From the NCBI GenBank assembly GCA_017577715.1, contig PKRC01000004.1, forward strand, positions 124,001 through 188,000: a stretch of DNA of 64,000 bases, read 5' to 3'. Under the pieces are notes generated by a model that worked only from the letters and a program-made list of their open reading frames with translations, did no database searches and had not been told where the DNA came from. How positions within the stretch are numbered: the stretch's first letter is position 1; each line of letters opens with the position of its first letter. This stretch comes from Clostridia bacterium (GTDB lineage: Bacteria > Bacillota > Clostridia > Caldicoprobacterales > Caldicoprobacteraceae). The translations under genes were made by a program, and so were the position numbers. Of this stretch, positions 34,461 to 42,516 are shown in pieces.

Positions 34461-35291
34461 ATGAAGAAGCTGTATTCAGCGATAAAGGATTATGTACTCA
34501 TTGTGGTGGGAACGTTTCTAACCGCTCTGGCGTTTAATTTCTTTTTGATACCGCACAAAATTGCTCCAGGGGGATTGAGCGGTATAGGCACGGTAGTATA
34601 CTACCTCTGTAGGATACCTGTAGGCGTTACCATGCTGGTTCTCAACGTTCCCCTGTTTATAATAGCCATAAAAGAGCTGGGTAAGGACTTCGGGTTCAAG
34701 ACGTTTTTGGCTACGGTATTATTATCGGTGTTTACTGATTTCGTCAAGGTGCCATCGCTTACGGATGATTCCATACTGGCTTCCATTTATGGTGGGGTGT
34801 TGATGGGCATCGGTTTGGGCCTTGTCTTCCAGGGTAACGCCACGACGGGTGGGACTGATCTATTTGCCAAGATAGTACACAAGTTTTTTCCTCTGCTGGG
34901 AGTGGGATGGATACTTTTCGTAGTTGATTTTTTGGTGGTGATAACGGCGGCCATCGTGTTTGGGCCAAGCCAGGCGCTTTATGCGCTGGTATCTCTGTAC
35001 TTGAGCGCGCGAGTAATAGATCTGATGCTGGAGGGATTAAACTCGGCCAAGGCCTTCATCGTTATTTCCGACCATGCCGATGAAATCAGCCATAGGATTA
35101 TGACAAATATGGACAGAGGTGTGACTTTTCTGGAAGGCAGAGGGGCCTACACCATGCAAAGAAAAAATGTGATCCTGTGCGTCGTCAATAGGGCGCAGGT
35201 GGTGCAGCTAAAGGCCATCGTAAACGAGGTGGATCCTTTAGCTTTTGTTTTGGTTACCGATGTTAGAGAGGTGATGGGTGAGGGCTTTTGA
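34461..35291 (+). CDS. YitT family membrane protein
   Basis: A 276-residue protein with five or six helices (YitT_membrane) and a cytoplasmic DUF2179 domain at about 220-275 (GVTFLEGRGAYTMQRKNVILCVV). The motif FFLIPHKIAPGGLSGIG in the first helix pair and GNATTGGTD are typical. DUF2179 resembles ligand-binding ACT/PII-like folds. Transport function is suspected but not established. AAAAGG eight bases ahead supports ATG 34461; a GTG at 34452 overlaps it. Confidence 0.88.
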   Translation: MKKLYSAIKDYVLIVVGTFLTALAFNFFLIPHKIAPGGLSGIGTVVYYLCRIPVGVTMLVLNVPLFIIAIKELGKDFGFKTFLATVLLSVFTDFVKVPSLTDDSILASIYGGVLMGIGLGLVFQGNATTGGTDLFAKIVHKFFPLLGVGWILFVVDFLVVITAAIVFGPSQALYALVSLYLSARVIDLMLEGLNSAKAFIVISDHADEISHRIMTNMDRGVTFLEGRGAYTMQRKNVILCVVNRAQVVQLKAIVNEVDPLAFVLVTDVREVMGEGF

Positions 35292-35341
35292 TTTAGAATT
35301 TAAACTTCAAGGCTATTGTTTAGGGGCAAAGGGGTTGTCAA

Positions 35342-35737
35342 ATGGTTAATGAACGTAATATCATGATCTGTGTGACGCGGCAAAAAGCCTGCGAGCGGTT
35401 GATTAAAACGGGCGAAGAGTTGGTAAAAGGCTATGGTAACGCTAAGCTATATGTGGTGCATGTGGCAAAAAACGGAGAAAACTTTCTAGGAAATCCTGAC
35501 GAAGGGGAAGCATTGGATTACTTGTTTCAGGTTTCCAAGAAGGCAGGTGCAGAGATGACGGTGCTTCGCTCTGACCACGTGGTGGACACGCTGGTGGATT
35601 TTGCGAGAAGGAACAATGTCTCCATTGTGGTTATGGGGGAATCGCCCGGTTCTCGAGGAACTGGCGATAAAAATATAATACAGGAGATGGAGAAGCGCCT
35701 GCCCGATTTGGAGCTTAGGATTGTGCCTCAAGTTTAG
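35342..35737 (+). CDS. Universal stress protein-like domain protein (KdpD Usp-like)
   Basis: A 131-residue single-domain protein with the Usp fold: a first strand IMICVTRQKACERLI, then AKLYVVHV, and IVVMGESPGSRGTGDKN near the nucleotide loop. The opening resembles the Usp domain within KdpD sensor kinases (CVTGQxxCERLI) more than ordinary UspA. No kdp genes are near. It may bind ATP or a nucleotide signal. AAAGGGG precedes the ATG by seven bases. It ends overlapping the convergent next gene by four bases. Confidence 0.8.
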   Translation: MVNERNIMICVTRQKACERLIKTGEELVKGYGNAKLYVVHVAKNGENFLGNPDEGEALDYLFQVSKKAGAEMTVLRSDHVVDTLVDFARRNNVSIVVMGESPGSRGTGDKNIIQEMEKRLPDLELRIVPQV

Positions 35738-36267
35738 GGTTTGAACTTTTCCACCAGCTGTTTGACCCAAAGCCTATGGGGAGCTTCCACTATGGCCATG
35801 GGGTCGGAGGATTGGCTCCTTGATTCTGGGAAAAGAAGTATTTTAGGGCCCTTTCGGGATTGGTTTTCCCATACATGAGTATGGAACAACACATAGTCGA
35901 TATACCCCTCTTTATATACGATGAGGGTAATTTCTCCCCAGGTTTTGGGGAATATTTCCTTATAATGCGCGTCTTCGATTATTGGGACTCGAATAACAGG
36001 AGTTAGGCCTTGAGCATTGGTCTTAAACTTTTTTCCTAGCTCTGGGATGACTACAGCTGCACCTTCAATGGGGGCTTCGGTAAAGCCATCCATCACTTGG
36101 GGTTGTATATATCCGTAATGGGATTCATTGATAGAGGCTATCTGTGAAAATGCTTCGGTGTAATGATGGAAGTTTTCTCCAAAAAAAGAATAGCCGTTGT
36201 ATATTAGTGAAAGGATAGCCACCATTACTACCGCAATTGTCATCAAGGATTTGGCCTTATCATGCAC
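35734..36267 (-). CDS. Membrane-anchored protein with carboxypeptidase-regulatory-like domain
   Basis: A 177-residue protein of unknown function. It has one N-terminal helix (SLMTIAVVMVAILSLIYNG), then a single beta-rich domain whose segment GFTEAPIEGAAVVIPELG, followed by KTNAQG, resembles carboxypeptidase-regulatory (CarboxypepD_reg-like) Ig folds used as adhesion or scaffold modules. The start is GTG at 36267, eight bases from GGAGGTG. It is likely outside the cell. The neighbouring LURP-one gene is on the same strand 160 bases upstream. Confidence 0.55.
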   Translation of the reverse strand: MHDKAKSLMTIAVVMVAILSLIYNGYSFFGENFHHYTEAFSQIASINESHYGYIQPQVMDGFTEAPIEGAAVVIPELGKKFKTNAQGLTPVIRVPIIEDAHYKEIFPKTWGEITLIVYKEGYIDYVLFHTHVWENQSRKGPKILLFPESRSQSSDPMAIVEAPHRLWVKQLVEKFKP

Positions 36268-36372
36268 GTTTTTTCACCTCCATCATTGACATGTATATTC
36301 ATTTTGCAGATCGTTATAGTACTTACCTCATCGAAGTTTTTCAAATCTTTGTGACCTATATATGGCGTATAT

Positions 36373-36398
36373 TGTATTTGCGATTTGTATTTGCGATG
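36373..36398. repeat. Perfect tandem 13-base repeat
   Basis: TTGTATTTGCGAT occurs twice head-to-tail (36373-36385, 36386-36398) in the 159-base gap between two minus-strand genes. It may be a slippage product or a binding site. Confidence 0.5.
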
Positions 36399-36426
36399 GA
36401 GGTGACGGGCATATCGGTTTTAAGCA

Positions 36427-36915
36427 TCAGATATTGTTATGATTGTCATCATGGAGTACTTGATCTATTACAATTACCAGGGCCAAAATAAAAGCGTAGT
36501 TCTCATCATCTGCAATATCTACGCCATAGGTATCTCTAAATGATAGCCATTGCTTGGATACCTGCGCTACCTGTCGGCCATTTTTAATGATCGAAAAATT
36601 CATGCCCCAGAAATCGCCCTGGATGGTATAGCTCCCATACACACTCCAGATGCTGAACCGCGGCTTAAAGAAGGAAAAATCCTTTTTTACCGTTGCTACG
36701 GCCTGACCCGACCTGTATATGGTATATTGGGGGAAAAACCGCATTAATTTCTGTTCGATGTAAAATAGCTCTTGGCCCATCAGGTCATAGATTTTCAGCT
36801 TGTCACCCAAGGAAAACACTTTGCCCTTCACTATAAAGTGATCGTTGCCATGGTCGTCCTTGATGACGAAGTTGTCTCCAAAGGAGAATATCTTCTGCTT
36901 GACTAAAAATCGCAT
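36427..36915 (-). CDS. LURP-one-related family protein (YxjI-like)
   Basis: A 162-residue soluble protein with the LURP-one/Tubby-like beta-barrel pattern: RFLVKQKIFSFGDNFVIKDD, then FIVKGKVFSLGDKLKIYDL, and later GDFWGMNFSIIKNG. Bacterial members are thought to bind lipids or nucleotides, but function is unknown. AAAGGAGC precedes the ATG at 36915; an upstream in-frame start would add residues without support. It seems monocistronic. Confidence 0.82.
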   Translation of the reverse strand: MRFLVKQKIFSFGDNFVIKDDHGNDHFIVKGKVFSLGDKLKIYDLMGQELFYIEQKLMRFFPQYTIYRSGQAVATVKKDFSFFKPRFSIWSVYGSYTIQGDFWGMNFSIIKNGRQVAQVSKQWLSFRDTYGVDIADDENYAFILALVIVIDQVLHDDNHNNI

Positions 36916-37040
36916 TATAAAGCTCCTTTCTTTTTTTATTGGTGAAACCCCCATTGGTTTTAATAATATTATTTGAGGTCCTTACTGGATGTTAATATCA
37001 ATTGGCGAATCATTCGATAGTATAAGTTATCGCGCAATGT

Positions 37041-38504
37041 TCATTGAGGCAAATCGGCTTCAGCATGTTGCCCTGAGACTATGGGGAGGGTAAAATATAT
37101 GATGGTGTGTTGCCCTTTGACGCTCTCTGCCCATATCCTGCCTCCGTGTTCCTCGATGATGTGCTTGCATATTGCCAGACCCAGCCCAGTGCCTCCGTAA
37201 TTTTGCGAGCGGGATTTCTCGCCACGGTAGAAGCTCTCAAATATATGGGGAAGGTCTTCGGGAGAAATGCCCTCTCCATTATCTTTGACAAAAACTTCAA
37301 GGAAAGCCCCTGAAACCCTGGCGCCTATTATGATTTGCCCATCGTTTGATATATATCGCCTGGAGTTTTCGACTATGTTGTCTATGACCTGCGATATTCT
37401 TTTGCTATCCGCTTTGACATATACCTCGGGTAAAGGGCGCTGCACTATGAGCTGTAACGAGCTGTTTTGGGCTTCCACCTCGAGGGGCGAGAGTATCTCT
37501 TCCAGCATTATTCTGCTGTTTTGTACCCTAAAATTGGTAGGCAGTTTTCCCACCTCCATCTGCGAGAAGTGGAAAAGATCGTCTATCAGGCGGTCGAGTT
37601 TGTCTGTCTTGTCCTTTATTATGTTTAGATATCGCTTGAATTTTTCCGGGTCCTGCGCTAGGCCGTCCTGCAGCGCTTCCACATATCCTTTAATTGAAGC
37701 AATGGGAGTGCGCAGGTCATGGGATATACTGGCAATCATGGTCTTACGGGAATTCTCATACATGTTTTGTTTTTCTAGGGATTCCTTTAGCTTGCGCCGC
37801 ATCAACTCGAAAGCCTGACAAAAACGTCCCAGCTCGTCGTTTTTGCTGTAGGATATAGTGAAATCCAAATTGCCCTGGGATATGTTTTGTATGGCTAAAT
37901 TGAGTTCATTCAAAGGTACTAGAACGCTTCTGGAGATAAGCCACGAGAGCAATATTATCAATATGACCAGCGATGCTAGACCTAGCATGTAACTGCCGCC
38001 TATGTATAGGATCACCTTATGGAGTACCTTTGGTGGGAGCATATCCAGAGCATACTGGATTATTATGCTGCCTACTACTTTATCGTCGATCTTAATGGGA
38101 AAAGAGTACTGGTTCATGCCATTTATATCTTCTTCCAGATTTAAGGCAAATCCCTCCGAGATGTTTACTTTGAGAATTCTGTTTTCAAGAGAGCCCTCTC
38201 TGTCTTCGGAATCAAAAAGTAGCCTTCCCGAATTATCGATGACCTGTAACCTGCAGCCGGTTTCCTTGAGAACCGGGCTTATGGTTGCATAGAATTGGTC
38301 GTAGTTTTGGATATTAAAGTAGTTTTGAGTGACCAGATCTATAATTTTTTGGAACCTCAAATCTATCTTGGAAAACCTGATTATCTCAGGGTCGGTCTTT
38401 ATGTTTACTGTGGCTATTTTTATGGATATCAGGGTGATGATGACAGGTATGGTTATGATGATTATAAAAGACAGTATCAACTTTGTGCGAAAAGTAAACC
38501 TCAT
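37041..38504 (-). CDS. Membrane sensor histidine kinase
   Basis: A 487-residue two-helix sensor kinase. TM1 is about residues 8-28 (LILSFIIIITIPVIITLISI). An extracellular ~130-residue sensor follows, then TM2 near 172-194, a HAMP domain (SRSVLVPLNELNLAIQNIS), HisKA with SHDLRTPIASIKGY, and HATPase_c with NSRRY, DNGEGISPEDLPHIFESFYR and GTGLGLAI. It pairs with the regulator encoded upstream: ATG 38504 overlaps that gene's stop by four bases, with AGGAGG ahead. The signal is unknown; the class resembles PhoR/ResE/BaeS kinases. Confidence 0.92.
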   Translation of the reverse strand: MRFTFRTKLILSFIIIITIPVIITLISIKIATVNIKTDPEIIRFSKIDLRFQKIIDLVTQNYFNIQNYDQFYATISPVLKETGCRLQVIDNSGRLLFDSEDREGSLENRILKVNISEGFALNLEEDINGMNQYSFPIKIDDKVVGSIIIQYALDMLPPKVLHKVILYIGGSYMLGLASLVILIILLSWLISRSVLVPLNELNLAIQNISQGNLDFTISYSKNDELGRFCQAFELMRRKLKESLEKQNMYENSRKTMIASISHDLRTPIASIKGYVEALQDGLAQDPEKFKRYLNIIKDKTDKLDRLIDDLFHFSQMEVGKLPTNFRVQNSRIMLEEILSPLEVEAQNSSLQLIVQRPLPEVYVKADSKRISQVIDNIVENSRRYISNDGQIIIGARVSGAFLEVFVKDNGEGISPEDLPHIFESFYRGEKSRSQNYGGTGLGLAICKHIIEEHGGRIWAESVKGQHTIIYFTLPIVSGQHAEADLPQ

Positions 38505-39202
38505 GCGCTACCTCCTGTGAATTTATAACCCACACCCCATACGGTCTGTATATATACGGGGTTTGAGGGGTCTTCCTCGATTTTTTCCCTTATCTTGCTT
38601 ATGTGGACGGTGACCGTATTTATGTCCCCGTATTCGTTATAACCCCATACATGCTTGAATATCTCTTCTCGAGTAAATACCTGATTGGGATGCAGGGCTA
38701 GAAAGCTCAATATTTCAAATTCCTTTGTGGATAAGGATACGGGTTGACCTTTAACGTATACGGTATGGCCGCTGAGATCGATGAGAAGGTCGTGAAACGA
38801 CAGTACTTCGGCCTTTCTTGGAGCATATGTAAACTGCCTGTAGCGCCTCAGCTGAGCCTTAACCCGTGCTACCAGCTCCTTTGGGCTGAAAGGTTTCGTC
38901 ACATAATCGTCTGCTCCAAGGCCCAGGCTCAGTATCTTGTCAGCATCGCTTTTTTTGGCGCTTAACATGATTATGGGAATGGCGGACTTGGCGCGTATTG
39001 CCTTGCACACCTCCATGCCGTCCAGCTTTGGCAGCATTATATCCAAAATGGCCACGTCAGGCTGATACTTCTGATATTTTTCAAGCGCCTCCTGGCCGTC
39101 AAAGGCCAGTATTACGTTGAAACCATCCAGCTCAAGATAATCCCTTACCAGCTCCGCGATTTCCCTTTCATCATCTACGACCAGTACGGTTCCCTTTTGC
39201 AT
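38501..39202 (-). CDS. OmpR/PhoB-family response regulator
   Basis: A 233-residue DNA-binding regulator. The receiver has Asp10-Asp11, the phospho-acceptor Asp54 (ILDIMLP) and Lys near 103 (VTKPFSPKELVARV). The C-terminal winged helix includes LSTKEFEILSFLALHPNQVFTREEIFKHVWG and VHISKIREKIE. It should be phosphorylated by the overlapping kinase. ATG 39202 follows GGAGG. No adjacent target operon is obvious, since the upstream gene is divergent. Confidence 0.93.
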   Translation of the reverse strand: MQKGTVLVVDDEREIAELVRDYLELDGFNVILAFDGQEALEKYQKYQPDVAILDIMLPKLDGMEVCKAIRAKSAIPIIMLSAKKSDADKILSLGLGADDYVTKPFSPKELVARVKAQLRRYRQFTYAPRKAEVLSFHDLLIDLSGHTVYVKGQPVSLSTKEFEILSFLALHPNQVFTREEIFKHVWGYNEYGDINTVTVHISKIREKIEEDPSNPVYIQTVWGVGYKFTGGSA

Positions 39203-39564
39203 ACTCTTCCTCCATTCCCTAGAAAGGTTTATTATATTTTATCACATTTTAACGACATTTTGTTGTGGTAATATGAACCTATATATGCTTGTGAGAGGAT
39301 CTATTGTATGCTTTATGAGAGGATCTATGACCTATTATAAGAGTTTTCCGGCCAGTTTTCACTATGTAATTGATACTCAGATTTGCCAGGCGTTTATAGA
39401 ATTTGCTTTAATAATGCCAGTAATATATGCCGTATTTTTATCCTGCTGCCTGCTTTTTTAAGTTGCCTATTTGTAGAGAAAGTCTATTATAACTTATGAG
39501 CATGGTTTATAATATAGTTGAGTTGAAAATCGATGGGGATATAAGAAGAGAGGAGTGAGGTAAT
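39203..39564. other. Gap between the two-component genes and the isochorismatase gene
   Basis: This 362-base AT-rich stretch carries direct repeats: TGAGAGGATCTAT occurs at 39292-39304 and 39316-39328, each preceded by ATGCTT (24-base period). TATAAT at 39508-39513 may serve the hydrolase gene downstream, but no good -35 box is seen. A 62-codon frame at 39273 lacks a ribosome site and was not accepted. Confidence 0.45.
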
Positions 39565-40089
39565 GTGTCTCGCAAGAAAGCCCTTCTGGTGATTGATATG
39601 CTCAACGATTTTGTTAAGCCCGATGGAGCCCTTTATATAGGTGAAGCTGCGCAGAGGGTTGCAAAGGAAGTCGAGGCCATAATTGATAAAGCAAGGCAGG
39701 AGGGGATGCCGGTCATATACATATGCGATAATCACAGGGCTGATGATGCCGAATTTAACATGTTTAAATCCCATTGCGTAAAGGGGACCAAAGGGGCGGA
39801 GATTGTAGAGGAATTGGCGCCTCAGCCGGGAGACTATATCATACCTAAAAGGAGATATAGCGCATTCTTTGGCACCGACCTTGATGCCACGCTGAGGGAG
39901 ATGGGGGTTTCGGAACTGGTGCTTGTCGGCGTGTGTACCAACATATGCGTACTGTATACCGCAGCTGATGCCAGGATGTTGAATTACGATGTGACGGTTG
40001 TTAGAAACGCAGTTGCATCCTTCAGCGAGGAGGCCCACGAGTTCGCTTTAAAGGAAATGGAGAGTACTCTTGGGGTGAAAGTAGAGTAA
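39565..40089 (+). CDS. Isochorismatase-family cysteine hydrolase
   Basis: A 174-residue hydrolase of the isochorismatase/nicotinamidase fold. The catalytic triad candidates are Asp in VIDMLNDF, Lys in IPKRRYSAF and Cys in VGVCTNICVLYTA. The cis-peptide region also matches. Similar stand-alone enzymes deamidate nicotinamide or related amides; the exact substrate is open, though the length and the missing extra loop suit a nicotinamidase-related amidase. The start is GTG at 39565, because an overlapping ATG at 39563 is out of frame. AGGAGTGAGG is upstream. Confidence 0.88.
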   Translation: MSRKKALLVIDMLNDFVKPDGALYIGEAAQRVAKEVEAIIDKARQEGMPVIYICDNHRADDAEFNMFKSHCVKGTKGAEIVEELAPQPGDYIIPKRRYSAFFGTDLDATLREMGVSELVLVGVCTNICVLYTAADARMLNYDVTVVRNAVASFSEEAHEFALKEMESTLGVKVE

Positions 40090-40172
40090 GAGCAATAATA
40101 CGGTTTATCTTGCATATTGATTTTCGAGGTACGTTGTGTCATAATAATGGAGGAGCTGGCCGGTGATAGGGT

Positions 40173-40631
40173 GTGGTATTGTTGTTGGAGCATTTTATGC
40201 AGCAAGCGCTCGTGGAGGCTCAGAAGGCTTATGATATGGGGGAGGTCCCCATAGGCGCGGTCATAGTCAAAGATGGAGAGGTCATCGCCAGGGGGCACAA
40301 TCTCAGGGAGACGGAGAAGGACCCTACCCTCCATGCGGAGATGGTTGCCATAAGGGAAGCGGCAAAGCATCTGGGAGGGTGGAGGTTGACAGGATGCGAA
40401 TTATATGTTACTATAGAGCCCTGCCCCATGTGTGCAGGGGCTATTATACAGGCCAGGATTCAGCGGGTGGTGTTTGGCGCATTGGATCCCAAGGCGGGTT
40501 GTGCCGGCAGCCTGTATAACCTGCTTCAGGACCCGCGGTTTAATCATAGGGTAGAAGTAATAAGTGGGGTTATGGAGGAGGAGTGCAGGCGGATAATGCA
40601 GGAGTTTTTCAGGGAGAGAAGAGAAAAATAG
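40173..40631 (+). CDS. tadA: tRNA-specific adenosine deaminase
   Basis: A ~152-residue zinc deaminase that converts A34 to inosine in tRNA-Arg(ACG). Zinc and catalytic residues: His54 and Glu56 in LHAEM, and Cys84 and Cys87 in EPCPMCAGA. The TadA-specific GALDPKAGCAGSLYNLL and DPRFNH are present. The start is uncertain: the GTG at 40173 aligns with family N-termini (LEHFMQQALVEAQKA), while an ATG at 40197 would truncate the first helix. The tRNA-Ser gene follows within 10 bases. Confidence 0.93.
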   Translation: MVLLLEHFMQQALVEAQKAYDMGEVPIGAVIVKDGEVIARGHNLRETEKDPTLHAEMVAIREAAKHLGGWRLTGCELYVTIEPCPMCAGAIIQARIQRVVFGALDPKAGCAGSLYNLLQDPRFNHRVEVISGVMEEECRRIMQEFFRERREK

Positions 40632-40639
40632 ATTGGCGT

Positions 40640-40730
40640 GGAGAGATGGCCGAGTGGTTGAAGGCGCACGACTCGAAATCGTGTGTGCGTGATGAGCGCA
40701 CCGTGGGTTCGAATCCCACTCTCTCCGCCA
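40640..40730 (+). tRNA. tRNA-Ser (CGA)
   Basis: A class II tRNA with long variable arm and encoded CCA. The acceptor GGAGAGA pairs with TCTCTCC, the discriminator is G, the anticodon loop CTCGAAA gives anticodon CGA, and the T arm is GTGGGTTCGAATCCCAC. It reads UCG codons. Confidence 0.97.
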
Positions 40731-40731
40731 T

Positions 40732-40772
40732 AAAAAGAGCACCTCATTCGTTTAAGATGAGGTGCTCTTTTT
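40732..40772. terminator. Strong bidirectional terminator after tRNA-Ser
   Basis: AAAAAGAGCACCTCAT (40732-40747) pairs perfectly with ATGAGGTGCTCTTTTT (40757-40772). A- and T-runs flank it. It can also end the convergent small-protein gene at 40830. Confidence 0.93.
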
Positions 40773-40829
40773 ATAAATGCTGGTTGATTTATATTTTAAA
40801 GGGATGCGAAAAGCTGCTAAGGAAGCAGT

Positions 40830-41180
40830 CTATTTTATGCGCTTTAAGTTAAATCGACTTTTCAATCTTTCCAGAGCGCTGATGTTTTTATCGAGGAGGG
40901 GTTTTACGAATTTCTCGTACCTTTCCTTTTTGAATGCCTCCAGCTCTTCGGGGGTCATATCCTTTATGACTTCTTTCAACGTTTGCACTTTTATTCCCCG
41001 GTTTTTAAATTCTTCATGCTCGATTTTCCTTATTTCATCTGATTCCTTTTTCATAGCATCCAGCAGGGCTTCCATGGCTTCCTCGAAAGTGTCATGCTCG
41101 GATAGTATCATTGCTACCCGATATTTTTTCCCACACACGGGTATGATGGTATATGCATGTCCTGTTTTCCTTATATTCAT
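40830..41180 (-). CDS. Uncharacterised small protein downstream of a SAM-type riboswitch
   Basis: A 116-residue protein without membrane segment or signal. The first 40 residues (MNIRKTGHAYTIIPVCGKKY...) look like a small beta-strand region. The rest is charged and helical (TFEEAMEALLDAMKKESDEI, then TPEELEAFKKERYEKFVKPL). No family is recognised. ATG 41180 follows AAGGAGGAGG closely; a longer in-frame extension to 41408 has no ribosome site and was not accepted. Upstream on the same strand lie a promoter, a SAM-riboswitch-like aptamer and a terminator, so expression may respond to S-adenosylmethionine. A weak promoter-like TTGACC/TTTATA pair near 41280 could bypass this. Confidence 0.7.
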   Translation of the reverse strand: MNIRKTGHAYTIIPVCGKKYRVAMILSEHDTFEEAMEALLDAMKKESDEIRKIEHEEFKNRGIKVQTLKEVIKDMTPEELEAFKKERYEKFVKPLLDKNISALERLKSRFNLKRIK

Positions 41181-41421
41181 GGTAAATACCTCCTCCTTTA
41201 TATAAAATTCTGCTTGTGCTTTACTATGAAAACAAAAACGCAGCATGCAGGAATGAGCATGTTTTAAGGGTATAAACACTGCTATGACTGGCTGGTCAAC
41301 AGTATACAATTCAGTAATGAAGTCTAAGAGGGCAAAGCAGCATTGGTGTAAGCATATGTATGCACGTGTATGAGCTTGTAGGAGCAGACGTAGTGGTGCG
41401 GTGGTCAACTACGTTTCAAAT

Positions 41422-41458
41422 AAAAAAGGCCTTCCTGCCGCTTATCTGACAAGAAGGC
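41422..41458 (-). terminator. Attenuator terminator of the SAM-type riboswitch
   Basis: On the minus strand GCCTTCTTG (41458-41450) pairs with CAGGAAGGC (41437-41429), with one G-U pair, followed by six Ts. Its loop and 3' arm contain GATAAGCGGC (41446-41437), which can instead pair with GCCGCCTTATC at the 5' end of the aptamer. That alternative pairing would break the terminator and so acts as an antiterminator. Confidence 0.8.
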
Positions 41459-41483
41459 TATCATTTGCTCATGCAACCACCTC

Positions 41484-41575
41484 CTTATCGATGTTGGCTT
41501 TACCACCTTACAGCCTGCCGGCTGCAGGTTGGTGCAGGGTCATCGAGCCAACTCTCTACCCTGACTCTTGATAAG
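41484..41575 (-). promoter_or_regulatory. SAM-I-clan (S-box-like) riboswitch aptamer
   Basis: The minus strand reads in order the S-box core. P1 is CTTATC/GATAAG; AAGAG follows. P2 is CAGGG/CCCTG enclosing a kink-turn-like TAGAGAGTTGGCTCGATGA. Then come CACCAACC, P3 TGCAGCC/GGCTGTA, and AGGTGGTAAAGCC, close to the canonical GGTGCTAAATCC. The P4 helix of classical SAM-I is missing, as in some SAM-clan variants. Just after P1 is AAGGAGGTGG and a three-codon frame (Met-Ser-Lys-stop), then the attenuator. The 5' P1 strand can pair alternatively with the attenuator. Confidence 0.7.
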
Positions 41576-41646
41576 GCGGCTGAATTGTCATAGATGCTGA
41601 ATTGTTATAGATAAAAACTTTTTAATTTTTACTGATTTACCTTCCT

Positions 41647-41676
41647 ATTTTAGCATATATTAACATAATTGTTCAA
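41647..41676 (-). promoter_or_regulatory. Promoter of the riboswitch transcript
   Basis: On the minus strand TTGAAC (41676-41671), 18 bases, TAAAAT (41652-41647). Transcription would begin near 41640, about 60 bases before the aptamer and 460 bases before the small-protein start codon. Confidence 0.65.
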
Positions 41677-42051
41677 CCGATCAAGTCCAATTTCTTGTGT
41701 AAAATTTCCTCCTTTCATAGGGTGTAGCATTGATTTGTTTGGCAGCCTCTGGGCTTGGAGTATTTGGTTGAGTATGGACTCCAATTTAATTTCTAACTAG
41801 AGGGATGGAGGTGGCTCTACACAATTATATGAATTTAACTTACATGGTTTTGTTAACTGTATTGCAACATATTTGTTTTAGAGCGTAAAATATCGGCTGA
41901 TTACAGCAATATTATTTTAAGACCATATACGGGAAATTATGATTTGAAACATTAGTGCTGCTAGTACATAATATATCTAGCCGTTGCTGTTATAATCGGC
42001 CACAAGCATAAATGGGTATTATATTATCATAAATTGGAGGATGCATAAGCT
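41677..42051. other. Gene-free stretch between riboswitch and Nudix gene
   Basis: About 375 AT-rich bases. An 18-codon frame near 41828 has no properly spaced ribosome site. A TATAAT at about 41990 may belong to a promoter for the Nudix gene, but no convincing -35 box accompanies it. Confidence 0.4.
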
Positions 42052-42432
42052 ATGACCACAGTTATTGCAGCCATCATAATGAAGGATGGTAAAGTGCTTA
42101 TAGCCCAGCGGGCACAAGGCCAAAGGTTAGCTGGCAAGTGGGAATTCCCCGGAGGCAAGCTTGAAGAGGGGGAGACGCCGCAGGAGTGCTTAAAGAGGGA
42201 GATAAAAGAGGAATTGGATATGGATATAGAAGTAGAGGGGTATTTCGGTGAGAGTGTATATTACTATGAAACCGGACCAATCAGGCTTGTTGCCTATAAG
42301 GCTCGCATGCTTGGTGGGAGTTGCAGGCTGAATGTACACAGCCGAGTAGAGTGGGTTGCGCCTCATGAGCTTGCAAAGTATGATTTTGCACCCGCTGATG
42401 TTCCTATTGTGGACAAGTTGAGGGAGATGTGA
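42052..42432 (+). CDS. MutT-like Nudix hydrolase
   Basis: A 126-residue (deoxy)nucleoside triphosphate pyrophosphohydrolase of the MutT type. The Nudix box runs from GGKLEEGE to REIKEELDMD (pattern Gx5Ex7REUxEExGU), and the preceding GKWEFPGG is the classical MutT opening. It probably hydrolyses oxidised dGTP or similar nucleotides. GGAGG lies upstream of the ATG, spaced about 11 bases. It stands alone, 85 bases before the ADP-ribosylglycohydrolase gene. Confidence 0.9.
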   Translation: MTTVIAAIIMKDGKVLIAQRAQGQRLAGKWEFPGGKLEEGETPQECLKREIKEELDMDIEVEGYFGESVYYYETGPIRLVAYKARMLGGSCRLNVHSRVEWVAPHELAKYDFAPADVPIVDKLREM

Positions 42433-42516
42433 GGATCACTATATTGGCTGTATAAAAGTTATAGATTTTGGTCAAAAAAGTAGCATTTAGCATGCATAAA
42501 AGGGAGGATCATACCT

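Noticed and set aside
39273..39461. 62-codon frame with a hydrophobic C-terminus
   Set aside because: No ribosome binding site, and it overlaps the direct repeats. Not convincing as a gene.
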